This document shows, one piece after another, positions 7,056 through 13,548 of a DNA stretch of 13,548 nt (within the stretch, counting starts at the first letter, position 1; each line of letters begins with the position of its first letter). Source of the stretch: SZUA-181 sp964601765 (lineage in GTDB: Bacteria; Pseudomonadota; Zetaproteobacteria; Mariprofundales; Mariprofundaceae); NCBI GenBank assembly GCA_964601765.1, contig CAZROR010000048.1, forward strand, positions 1-13,548, read 5' to 3'. The position numbers and the translations under genes are program-made. Below the pieces are notes generated by a model. That model saw nothing but the letters and a program-made list of their open reading frames with translations. It did no database searches and was not told the DNA's origin.

Positions 7056-8525
7056 CTATTTCCCGGCCGTCATGTTCAGGCTGATGGGCACATCCCGAAA
7101 CTTCATGATGCTTGTGTCCTGAAACAGCCCGAACTCCTCCACCCTGCGAACATCCGAAAACCCGGCTTCCGTCAGAACACGGCGCAGGATGGCTTCGTCG
7201 TAGCCCGCCTTGTGAAAGTCGTAGGCCGTGGTCTGGCCGCCGAACATCATGCGCATCACCATGAAATGCTCATCGGCTGAAAGCGCCGCATCCCGGAACA
7301 TCCGGCTCAGCACCCCGATATCCGGAACGCTGATGTATAGCATGCCGCCGGGCGCCAGCACGCGCCGCCATTCCCGCAATACCTGCGGCAATTCCCGCTG
7401 ATAGCCGAAATGCTCCAGCACATGCGAGGCGTAGAGCGCGTCGAACGTGTCATCCGCGAACCGGGACAAATCCGCGGCGTTGCCCACGTGATCCACGTGG
7501 CTGCCCGGCAGCGCGTCCATGATTTCCCAGCCGGGATGCGCCTGCCGGCCTCCGATATGCAGCCGGCGCGGGACTTCGGGACGGGGAGGAGCCCCGGTGG
7601 CCGGCGCCTGCGGCGCCGCCTTCCCGCCATTCACGAAGCGGACCATGAATGCATCCACAAAGCCCTGGAGCAGGGCGCTGCCCGTGATTTCGTCATGGCG
7701 CCGCAGGGCGTGCTGGGCGAGATCCAGGGCGTTGTACATGCCGGCCACGACCGCGAGCTTCAGAAGCTTTTCAGCGGGCAGCGCGTCCACGGATTCCGGA
7801 TCGGGGAAATACACGGCGTCGGACCAGAGTGCCTGCGCCTGGCCATGGATGGCCGTATCCCGGATATGCCGCCCACCCATGCCGAGAAAATGATGCACCA
7901 GCAGGCCATGGCCGCGCAGGAAGGCATCCACGTCACCGAACAGCGGCTGCCCCTCGTAGAGGGGAGCCCATTCAACCTCGGTGCAAACACCGACAAGCCC
8001 CGCCATGGCCCTTTCCGCCGCCCTGAAAATATCCAGCTCCGCACCCTGCACATCGGCCTTGATAAAATCGATATCCTCCACGCCTTCCCGTTCCATGAAT
8101 GCATCCAGCGTGATGGTCTCGACCTCGCGCGTGCCACAGGGATACATGACCTCGAGATCCGCGTAGCGGCGCAGCAGTGCCTCGTTGGGTGGATACAGGC
8201 TGGAACTCATGGGGTGGCGCGTTTCATACAGCGTCTGCCTGCCACAGCACCCTCCCAGGGCATGGGGCCAGGCGCGGATATCCGCCGCGAAGCCATCCGT
8301 CAGCCTGTTGATTTCCCCGCATGCAGCGGCATCCGGCTCGAAGGCGAAAACCCTGGCCTCCGGCAGCGCGTGGAACGGCTCCGAAGGGCCGGATGCCTGG
8401 CCCGCGTCGATGATGCGCGCGCCGATTTCAACCACATGCAGCGCGGGCAGGCAACCTGCCTCGCGCAGAACATCGGCCACGAAATTCCCGAGCTGGGTGG
8501 CGTCCAGGGTAATGTTTTGTTCCAT
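7056..8525 (-). CDS. Fused FkbM-family and class I SAM methyltransferases
   Basis: A 489-residue protein with two methyltransferase modules. Residues about 30-215 match the FkbM family: VVEIGAR (31-37), VFAFEPD (59-65), IKADVQGAEL (155-164) and VEWAPLYEGQPLF (184-196). A linker follows, Ala/Pro-rich at about 303-319. Residues about 321-489 form a second Rossmann methyltransferase: RLHIGG (321-326), SHVLEHF (367-373) and EWRRVLAPGGMLYISVPD (385-402). FkbM enzymes usually O-methylate sugars or polyketides, so methylation of the glycan made by this operon is likely (inference). The C-terminal half is a paralog of the adjacent 185-residue methyltransferase, sharing EWRRVL..GG, VPD and a terminal ISLN motif. 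Its SAM loop is GG-RQ instead of GCG, so activity of that half is uncertain. The start has GGAG 6 bases upstream. It is the last gene of the minus-strand operon, 104 bases after its neighbour. Confidence 0.9.
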   Translation of the reverse strand: MEQNITLDATQLGNFVADVLREAGCLPALHVVEIGARIIDAGQASGPSEPFHALPEARVFAFEPDAAACGEINRLTDGFAADIRAWPHALGGCCGRQTLYETRHPMSSSLYPPNEALLRRYADLEVMYPCGTREVETITLDAFMEREGVEDIDFIKADVQGAELDIFRAAERAMAGLVGVCTEVEWAPLYEGQPLFGDVDAFLRGHGLLVHHFLGMGGRHIRDTAIHGQAQALWSDAVYFPDPESVDALPAEKLLKLAVVAGMYNALDLAQHALRRHDEITGSALLQGFVDAFMVRFVNGGKAAPQAPATGAPPRPEVPRRLHIGGRQAHPGWEIMDALPGSHVDHVGNAADLSRFADDTFDALYASHVLEHFGYQRELPQVLREWRRVLAPGGMLYISVPDIGVLSRMFRDAALSADEHFMVMRMMFGGQTTAYDFHKAGYDEAILRRVLTEAGFSDVRRVEEFGLFQDTSIMKFRDVPISLNMTAGK

Positions 8526-8629
8526 GACCTGCTCCAGTTTCCCGATAGATGTCAGTCGTGCGCAAGCCCGCTACCCGGCGCCTGCCGGCGCGACAGCAAA
8601 CGCCAGCAAGAACAGGGCCATTTACATTC
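8526..8629. other. 104-base gap with a GC-rich hairpin within the operon
   Basis: GCGCC (8578-8582) and GGCGC (8587-8591) can form a tight 5-base-pair hairpin with a 4-base loop in the mRNA between the small methyltransferase and the FkbM fusion gene. There is no T-run after it on either strand, so it is not a standard terminator. It could stabilise or partly attenuate the transcript. The ribosome binding site of the downstream gene is at 8532-8535. Confidence 0.35.
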
Positions 8630-9187
8630 CTATTCCCGCACGGCCTCGATATTGAGGCTGATGCAAATGCCGTTTTGCCTGTCCATATGTGGCACATAGG
8701 CCTGGGAATAATCGTCAAAACCGGCGTTATCTCCCGTGAACACGTCCTCCGGCCTCCACGCCCTCACTCCCGAGAATCCGCTCCCGCGCAACATTTCCGC
8801 CAGCGAGCGGAAGTCGTAGATAGTCCTGTGATAGATGACGGTATCCGTCCCCGGAACCGGCCAGCGCCCGAAAACAGGGCCGATAACACGACCCAGGTCT
8901 CCATACCGCATATACACCTTTACCAGCGCGCTGAAATCCGGAACGGCAAGCCGCAGCACCCCCCCCTTCCGGAGCACGCGGCGCCACTCGGCAAGCACGC
9001 GGGGCGCCTCTTGCCGATCGAAATACTCGAAACAGTGGCAGGCATAAACCAGCTCCGCCGAACCATCCTCAAACATCGGCAATACGCTGATTTCATGCCG
9101 GTAATCAATGTGCGGAAAATCGGCCAGATCGACATGCATGTAGCCCTTCAGAAAACGCGCGCCACAACCAAGATGCAGCCTGATCAC
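8630..9187 (-). CDS. Small class I SAM-dependent methyltransferase
   Basis: A 185-residue single-domain methyltransferase. The SAM-binding loop is LHLGCGARFLKG (residues 4-15), followed by an acidic strand end at MHVDLAD (17-23). ACHCFEYF (49-56) and EWRRVLRKGGVLRLAVPDF (67-85) match the Methyltransf_11-type core found in many surface-polysaccharide clusters. GTG at 9187 is chosen over an ATG 39 bases further upstream for two reasons. It gives the GTGA overlap with the aminotransferase stop, with GGGAG (9194-9198) 6 bases before it, and the family domain begins directly after it. The substrate is probably the sugar nucleotide or glycan made by the neighbouring enzymes (inference). The C-terminal part of the next gene is its paralog. 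O- versus N-methylation cannot be told from sequence. Confidence 0.88.
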   Translation of the reverse strand: MIRLHLGCGARFLKGYMHVDLADFPHIDYRHEISVLPMFEDGSAELVYACHCFEYFDRQEAPRVLAEWRRVLRKGGVLRLAVPDFSALVKVYMRYGDLGRVIGPVFGRWPVPGTDTVIYHRTIYDFRSLAEMLRGSGFSGVRAWRPEDVFTGDNAGFDDYSQAYVPHMDRQNGICISLNIEAVRE

Positions 9188-10293
9188 ATGGCACTCCCAC
9201 CGAAAAAACCACGAATCACCGCGCAAACCCTGTCAATTTCCCCGGTTTCCAGGCCTATCGAGCTTGGCAGCCACAGCCCGCGACCGGCCATGTCCTCGGA
9301 AACCGGGTATGTTCCGCGCCCGGCGGAACCGCCATACATCGGCTGGTGGCTCACGGGAGGATAGAATGGCCGCGATCCTATGCCCGCCTCCCGGAGACGA
9401 GAACGCAGGGCATCACGAATTTCCCGCGACGGCAACAGAATATCCACAAACCACGGGACGACGTGCCCCAGATCGCAGGGCAGAAAGGTGACAGCTTCCA
9501 GCTCGCCAAGCCGGTCCAGATACGCCCTGTAAATCTCCCGCTTCCTGCGCATGCGCCAATCCATGGCCTTCATCTGCTCCAGGCCGACGACGGCCTGCAG
9601 ATCGGTGAACTTGAAGTTGAACCCCAGCCCGTCATGCCGGTCCGTGGCCGGCGCGGTGCGGTGAAAGTCCTTCAGCTTCCGGGCCCTGCCGGCGAGCCCC
9701 GCATCGTGCGTCAGAACCGCCCCTCCCTGGCCCGTGGTGATAATCTTGTGGGGAGAAAAGGAAAAGCAGCCCACATCCCCGATGCTCCCGAGATACTCCC
9801 CCTCCGGGGTCGCGGATCCCATGGCCTGACAGGCGTCCTCCACAAGAATCAGGCCATGGTCGCGGCAGAATCGGCGCACCCGGCGCATGTCGCCGGCGCG
9901 CCCGTTGATGGCGACATACATCAGCGCCCTGACCGGGCCGTCCACCTCGGGGATTGAATCCATATTCATGCACATGGTTCCGGGGTCAATGTCGGCAAGC
10001 ACCACCTCCGCTCCCACCCAGCGCACCACGTTGGGAGAGGCTATCATCGTGTAATTGGGCACAATCACCTTGTCGCCGGGGCCAATGCCGCAGGCCAGGA
10101 GCGCCAGATACAGGGCAGTGGTTCCGCTGGGCGTGGCAACGCAATGCGGCACACCGACGGCGGCGGCGATCCGCTCCTCAAACACCGCGGTTTTCCTGAA
10201 TTCGGTCAGCCACCCGCCGGAAAGCAGGTAATCGCGGGCCGCGTCCGCTTCCCGCCGTGAAATCAGGGGCTCCACCTGGGGAATAAACCTCAT
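9184..10293 (-). CDS. DegT/DnrJ/EryC1/StrS-family PLP sugar aminotransferase
   Basis: A 369-residue aminotransferase, full length for the family. These enzymes move an amino group, usually from glutamate, to a keto-sugar nucleotide using pyridoxal phosphate. Visible marks are LLSGGWLT near 23-30, SGTTALYLAL (56-65) for phosphate binding, VPNYTMIAS (78-86), EDACQAMG (152-159) with the ring-contacting Asp153, and FSFSPHKIITTGQGG (177-191) with Lys183 as the Schiff-base lysine. The C-terminal region has the usual R-x-F-Y-x-P-x-x-x-Q-P-M-Y pattern (GSRPFYPPVSHQPMY) seen in sugar aminotransferases such as PseC, ArnB and PglE. The start overlaps the cupin stop as ATGA and its stop overlaps the methyltransferase start as GTGA, so the three are probably coupled in translation. 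Which carbon is aminated cannot be told. Confidence 0.94.
   Translation of the reverse strand: MRFIPQVEPLISRREADAARDYLLSGGWLTEFRKTAVFEERIAAAVGVPHCVATPSGTTALYLALLACGIGPGDKVIVPNYTMIASPNVVRWVGAEVVLADIDPGTMCMNMDSIPEVDGPVRALMYVAINGRAGDMRRVRRFCRDHGLILVEDACQAMGSATPEGEYLGSIGDVGCFSFSPHKIITTGQGGAVLTHDAGLAGRARKLKDFHRTAPATDRHDGLGFNFKFTDLQAVVGLEQMKAMDWRMRRKREIYRAYLDRLGELEAVTFLPCDLGHVVPWFVDILLPSREIRDALRSRLREAGIGSRPFYPPVSHQPMYGGSAGRGTYPVSEDMAGRGLWLPSSIGLETGEIDRVCAVIRGFFGGSAM
9194..9198 (-). promoter_or_regulatory. Ribosome binding site that decides the GTG start of the small methyltransferase
   Basis: GGGAG on the minus strand lies 6 bases before GTG at 9187, inside the last codons of the aminotransferase gene. 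It favours the short form over the longer ATG form starting at 9226. Confidence 0.65.
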
Positions 10294-10703
10294 GTGCCGG
10301 CGCCCAGCCTGCGGCGATCATTCTCCGCCCCCACGTAGGGGCCGTTTTTCACTTCCAGGACAATCGTGTCGTCTTCCAGAATGTCATAGCCATGGCCGCC
10401 CGCAAAACAGACAAGCGAGTCACCCGGCGCCAGAATCACCTCTTCCAGCAAAACATCCTGCTCGTCGTAAATCCCGGCCTTCAGGCTGCCCCTCAGCACA
10501 TGCACGAATTCCTGGGTGCGCGCGGCCTGCCGGCGCGCGATATTGTGGTTGTGGGCGGGCAGGCGCCTGCCGGCCGGGTATCGCCAGCTGCCGACCTGAA
10601 TGAAATCCGCCTCGTCGCTGAAAAATGACAGTCCGTCCCCGATATCCGTGGCGCTGAACACCACCGCCATTCTGAGCCCGTTTGCGTCCCGAATCCGGCG
10701 CAT
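10290..10703 (-). CDS. Small cupin-fold protein of the sugar cluster
   Basis: A 137-residue single-domain cupin. From ATG 10703, the metal-ligand pattern is intact: His51 and His53 (PAHNHN), Glu65 (TQEFVHVLRG) and His104 (GGHGYDIL). This suggests a bound divalent metal rather than the metal-free RmlC/FdtA type. It lies between an epimerase and a sugar aminotransferase, so it may act on or isomerise the same sugar nucleotide, but no exact function is recognised. ATG at 10703 sits 2 bases after the epimerase stop. A TTG at 10709 would add two residues and give a TTGA overlap. No clear Shine-Dalgarno sequence precedes either, so translation probably depends on the upstream gene. Its own end overlaps the aminotransferase start by 4 bases. 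Confidence 0.85.
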   Translation of the reverse strand: MRRIRDANGLRMAVVFSATDIGDGLSFFSDEADFIQVGSWRYPAGRRLPAHNHNIARRQAARTQEFVHVLRGSLKAGIYDEQDVLLEEVILAPGDSLVCFAGGHGYDILEDDTIVLEVKNGPYVGAENDRRRLGAGT

Positions 10704-10705
10704 GA

Positions 10706-11626
10706 TCAAATCGTGTTGTAAGGCCGCGTCGGCCTGTAGAATCCGTACAGCCTGATCAACTCGTCGATGCCGTCTTCCATGCTGTGCCGGGGCCGGTAGC
10801 CCAGGGCGGCAATCCTGCCGTAGTCGATCTGATAATTGCGCACATCAGGGTCATCCATGTCCGCGTCAATGATCTTGCAGCCGGTCTTTTCCCGGATGAT
10901 GTCCACCAGTTCAAGCTTGCTGTAATTGAGCCTGTCGGAGCCGATATTGAACACACCGCCTTTCATGTCTTCCGCGTGTTCCATGCAGAACACATAGCCA
11001 TCCACGGCATCACGCACATGCAGAAATGTTCGCTTCGCCCCGCCTGAATAGACAACCACGCAGCGCTCCGTCACGGCCCTGTATACGAAGTCATTGCACA
11101 ACAGGTCGATGCGCATCCTCGTCCCGACACCGAACAATGTGGGGAACCGCGGCGCAATCGTGCATTCATGCTCCTGAAGGCAAATCTGTTCCGCCTGATA
11201 CTTGGTCAACCCGTAGGTGCTCACCGGCTCCACCGCACTGTCCTCATTCCGCTTCGTTCCCGATTTCCCGTAGAACGATGTCGTAGACGCATAAATCAGC
11301 AGCTGATCCTTGCCCAGACAACGCACAAGCTGGCGCGTGGCATCCACATTGATGAGCTTTGCCGAGTGGGGATTTGCCTCACATGCCGGATATCCGCTGA
11401 TGCCCGCGAGATGGAAGATAACATCCTTGTCGCGCACGAATTCGCCAATGTCATTCCGAACATCGCGGTTCACCACGGAAAGTCTGGAGTTCCCGGCCAG
11501 ATGCAGCAGGGATTCACTGCCATAGAGAAAGTTGTCCAGCACGGTCACATGATGTCCCTTGCGAAGCAGTGCCTCGGTCAGCAGGCAGCCCTTGTAGCCC
11601 GCGCCCCCCGTAACAAGAATATTCAT
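10706..11626 (-). CDS. NAD-dependent sugar-nucleotide epimerase/dehydratase (extended SDR)
   Basis: A 306-residue extended short-chain dehydrogenase of the GalE/RmlB superfamily. The N-terminal Rossmann loop TGGAGYKG (residues 6-13) is followed by acidic Asp31 (VLDNFLYG) for NAD binding. The active site has the STTSFYG strand (114-120) and the YxxxK pair Tyr138/Lys142 (TYGLTKYQ). The C-terminal half has RTFLHVRDAV, GGVFNIGS and GYRPRHSMEDGI, typical of sugar-nucleotide substrates. At about 306 residues it is slightly shorter than GalE or RmlB. The dehydratase signature of RmlB is not evident (the Tyr is preceded by VST), so an epimerase or reductase is more likely. ATG at 11626 is chosen over GTG at 11632 because AAAGGAG lies 7 bases before it and the nucleotide loop then sits at the usual position. 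It follows the glycosyltransferase by 37 bases and leads into the cupin. Confidence 0.9.
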   Translation of the reverse strand: MNILVTGGAGYKGCLLTEALLRKGHHVTVLDNFLYGSESLLHLAGNSRLSVVNRDVRNDIGEFVRDKDVIFHLAGISGYPACEANPHSAKLINVDATRQLVRCLGKDQLLIYASTTSFYGKSGTKRNEDSAVEPVSTYGLTKYQAEQICLQEHECTIAPRFPTLFGVGTRMRIDLLCNDFVYRAVTERCVVVYSGGAKRTFLHVRDAVDGYVFCMEHAEDMKGGVFNIGSDRLNYSKLELVDIIREKTGCKIIDADMDDPDVRNYQIDYGRIAALGYRPRHSMEDGIDELIRLYGFYRPTRPYNTI

Positions 11627-11633
11627 GAGCACT

Positions 11634-11640
11634 CTCCTTT
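11634..11640 (-). promoter_or_regulatory. Ribosome binding site that decides the ATG start of the epimerase
   Basis: AAAGGAG on the minus strand lies 7 bases before ATG at 11626 and would nearly touch the alternative GTG at 11632. It supports the shorter form. Confidence 0.75.
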
Positions 11641-11663
11641 TTCCACGTGTTCCGCGAGACCCG

Positions 11664-13508
11664 TCACAGAAACCCTCTTTGCCGCATCATCCCGATATAG
11701 GCCTCCCCGGCGCGAGTGGAGAAACGCCCGGCATCAAGAAAGGACGGCGCCTCCGCCATGCGCTCCCTGATGCGGGCGCGCGTTTCCTCCCGGAACGCGG
11801 CCTCATTCGCGAGGCTCACGGCCTTGCTGACATATTCGTCCTCGTCGCTGGCAATAAACGCCTCCATGCCGATAGCGCGGAGCATGGACTGCGCCTCGCG
11901 AAAGCGCAGGCACGTGCCGTCCATCGTCACGGCAGGCAGCCCGGCCAGCAGGGGGTCGATCAGGGAAGTCGCTCCCGTGAGCGGAAACGAATCAAGATAG
12001 ATGTCGGCACAGGCCAGATAGGAGAACACGCCGCTTCGTTCCGGTGTCTTCCGCAGAATGACAAGGCGGCCGGGATCCACACCGAACCCGGCCAGGGAGT
12101 CACGGATGCACCCGATATATGCGCGGGCGTTATAGGTTGCCGCCCAGTTGGGGTTGAAGGGATAAAGGGCCAGCACGGAGCCGGATGTTTCGGCCAGCAC
12201 CCTGGCCCACGTATCCAGAAGTTCCGGAACAAGCTTCATGCAGTTGGCGCCGGACATAAACACCACCGCATCATCGGGCAGGCCATGCGCCTTTCTCGCT
12301 CCGGCCGCATCTGTGTCGGCCGGGCCGGCGCCGTCGGGGAAGTGAAAACAGAAACCGGGCCCCTTCATCAGAACCGGCGTCTCCACATAATGCGCCGCGG
12401 CGTCGCTTTCCGTCCACGTGCCGGAAAGGAAAAAATCCATGTGTGTCATGCCCGTGGTGGTCGGCTGGATATGGTTGGCCACCTGAATGCGGGCCAGCCT
12501 GTGCATCGCCAGCAGCGTGACTTCCCGTGTTACCGTGCACACATTGGTGCCAAACAGCAGGATGTCGAGATCGTGCCGCCGGATTTCCTCCGCCATCCTC
12601 GCCACGGAGCCTTCCAGCAGCACGAAGGCGTCCGCGCGCTCCCGGCAGCTGCGCTCCAGGGGGTGCCCGGACTCGGAAAGGCCGAACAGCACCACTTCAA
12701 ACTCATCCCTGTCCAGAAAGCCGTAGTGCGGGAGCATGGCATAAGTTTCGGTCTGCGGACTGTAATGTGTGGCCAGCACGCCGAGCCTGATGCGCCGCCG
12801 GTCGGGCGGCCGGGCGGAGCATGCATGCTCCAGCGTAATCCCCGGCTCGCCGCCCAGCACCGCAGCCATAATCTCCGCGCGTTGTGTCATGATCTCCCTG
12901 AGCGATCCGCCACCGTGGTACAGGCTGAGAAAGTTTGCATGACGCAGGGCATGCGCGCCTATCCGCCGCCATGCGCGGCGGCGCCTTGTCCCGGAAGGGC
13001 ACGCAATCTTTCCGTGCAGCAAGTCCACCCACGCCTGCATGTGACGGGTATAGGCGATGGCCTCTCCCGGCCTTCTGAACGGGGAGACAGGCTGCCACAT
13101 GAAATCCAGGTACAATTCAAGCAGCTTCGGGGGCAGCGAGGTGATGTCGCGGCATATCGGGATGTCATGCGGGAAAAAGAAGGTCATGGCCGGCGCCAGT
13201 ATCCGCGCGCAATCACAACCCCGGGCCTTTTCAAGAGCCTGCCGCAACCGTTGCGCGATATCCCTTTCATGCGCCTCCAGCGGTTCATATCGGAACGGAC
13301 TTTCAAGCATGGCGCGAAATCCCTCTTCAGCGCCCCGCTCCAGCAGCGCATCGACATTTGCGGCGCCGCCCGCACCCTCGCATGTTCCGGCAAATTGTGC
13401 CCGCAGCTCGCGCAGGTGCCAGAGCGATTCGGCGTCATCCGGATCCATCCGCCATTGCTCCAGGCGGCGCGTCACGGCGGCGCTCCAGCCACTGGCATCA
13501 AATAACAT
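11664..13508 (-). CDS. Divergent SPINDLY/OGT-like glycosyltransferase (GT41-type), TPRs not seen
   Basis: A 614-residue protein. Residues 236-614 follow the block order of the OGT/SPINDLY catalytic region. RRRIRLGVL (237-245) and DRDEFEVVLFGL (267-278) match the first Rossmann half. HDLDILLFG (312-320), ARIQVANHIQPTTTGMTHMD (339-358), VVFMSGANCMK (415-425) and ADIYLDSFPLTGATSLIDPL (501-520) match the nucleotide-sugar half. LLAGLPAVTMDG (520-531) is very close to the family. Lys425 aligns with the UDP-binding lysine of OGT. The NGHTT motif is changed to TGATS, and the histidine-containing NHPxSH loop is SPQTETY, so the donor or mechanism may differ. Residues 1-235 are mostly helical with no TPR pattern I can see. 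It heads the sugar operon and may transfer its product to protein. The frame stays open from 13508 to the window edge with no other start codon, so the true start could lie outside. A GGGG 5 bases upstream weakly supports ATG 13508. Confidence 0.8.
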   Translation of the reverse strand: MLFDASGWSAAVTRRLEQWRMDPDDAESLWHLRELRAQFAGTCEGAGGAANVDALLERGAEEGFRAMLESPFRYEPLEAHERDIAQRLRQALEKARGCDCARILAPAMTFFFPHDIPICRDITSLPPKLLELYLDFMWQPVSPFRRPGEAIAYTRHMQAWVDLLHGKIACPSGTRRRRAWRRIGAHALRHANFLSLYHGGGSLREIMTQRAEIMAAVLGGEPGITLEHACSARPPDRRRIRLGVLATHYSPQTETYAMLPHYGFLDRDEFEVVLFGLSESGHPLERSCRERADAFVLLEGSVARMAEEIRRHDLDILLFGTNVCTVTREVTLLAMHRLARIQVANHIQPTTTGMTHMDFFLSGTWTESDAAAHYVETPVLMKGPGFCFHFPDGAGPADTDAAGARKAHGLPDDAVVFMSGANCMKLVPELLDTWARVLAETSGSVLALYPFNPNWAATYNARAYIGCIRDSLAGFGVDPGRLVILRKTPERSGVFSYLACADIYLDSFPLTGATSLIDPLLAGLPAVTMDGTCLRFREAQSMLRAIGMEAFIASDEDEYVSKAVSLANEAAFREETRARIRERMAEAPSFLDAGRFSTRAGEAYIGMMRQRGFL

Positions 13509-13548
13509 GGCATCCCCGGCCCCTGCCGCCGCTCCCCTGCCGAAACAC

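Noticed and set aside
7042..7065. CGGGAA/TTCCCG inverted repeat as a terminator for the minus-strand operon
   Set aside because: It spans the stop codon of the last gene, has a 12-base loop and no T-run, so it does not fit an intrinsic terminator.
6996..7280. Possible small plus-strand gene of 94 codons starting at GTG 6996
   Set aside because: Its start lies on the purine-rich stretch itself, with no separate ribosome binding site, and most of it is antisense to the end of the FkbM-fusion gene.
7410..8699. 429-codon open frame on the plus strand opposite the methyltransferase genes
   Set aside because: It crosses the intergenic gap and two well-supported minus-strand genes and shows no recognisable motifs.
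9188..9226. Longer start (ATG 9226) for the small methyltransferase
   Set aside because: The 13 extra residues come from the aminotransferase coding region in another frame. The GTG at 9187 has a well-placed GGGAG and the domain begins right after it.
11625..13505. 626-codon open frame on the plus strand opposite the OGT-like gene
   Set aside because: It is slightly longer than the minus-strand gene, but its translation is rich in Arg, His, Gly and Gln without any domain, as expected for an antisense frame in GC-rich DNA. The minus frame has clear family motifs and fits the operon.

Overview
The window is bacterial chromosomal DNA of high GC content. It is densely coded, with good Shine-Dalgarno sequences, GTG and TTG starts and 4-base gene overlaps. 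Gene content (hybrid histidine kinases with dCache, MHYT, PAS and GAF sensors, and a surface-sugar/methyltransferase cluster) fits a free-living Pseudomonadota-type Gram-negative. I cannot name the genus from sequence alone. No RNA genes, mobile elements, CRISPR arrays or phage genes were seen.

Left block, plus strand (78-6788): three genes for signal sensing. A membrane hybrid kinase (dCache-PAS-kinase-receiver) is followed, through a GTGA overlap, by a small secreted PstS-like anion-binding protein. After 94 bases comes a second, larger hybrid kinase (MHYT-PAS-GAF-PAS-kinase-receiver). The kinase and receiver halves of the two kinases are close paralogs and share a 53-base identical stretch around the phosphorylated histidine. 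No transporter genes accompany the PstS-like protein, and no output regulator or HPt protein is in view, so the phosphoryl group must leave to a partner encoded elsewhere.

A 267-base convergent gap (6789-7055) separates this from the right block and has no recognisable gene.

Right block, minus strand (13508 down to 7056): six genes that read as one operon for making, attaching and methylating a sugar. In transcription order they are a divergent SPINDLY/OGT-like glycosyltransferase without visible TPRs, an NAD-dependent sugar-nucleotide epimerase/dehydratase, a small metal-type cupin, a DegT/DnrJ/EryC1/StrS PLP aminotransferase, a small SAM methyltransferase, and a two-domain protein fusing an FkbM methyltransferase to a paralog of the preceding methyltransferase. 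Overlaps of -4 bases or gaps of 2 bases join four of them. The simplest reading is synthesis of an amino sugar nucleotide, O- or N-methylated at several positions, with an OGT-like enzyme transferring it to protein or to a surface glycan. The acceptor is unknown.
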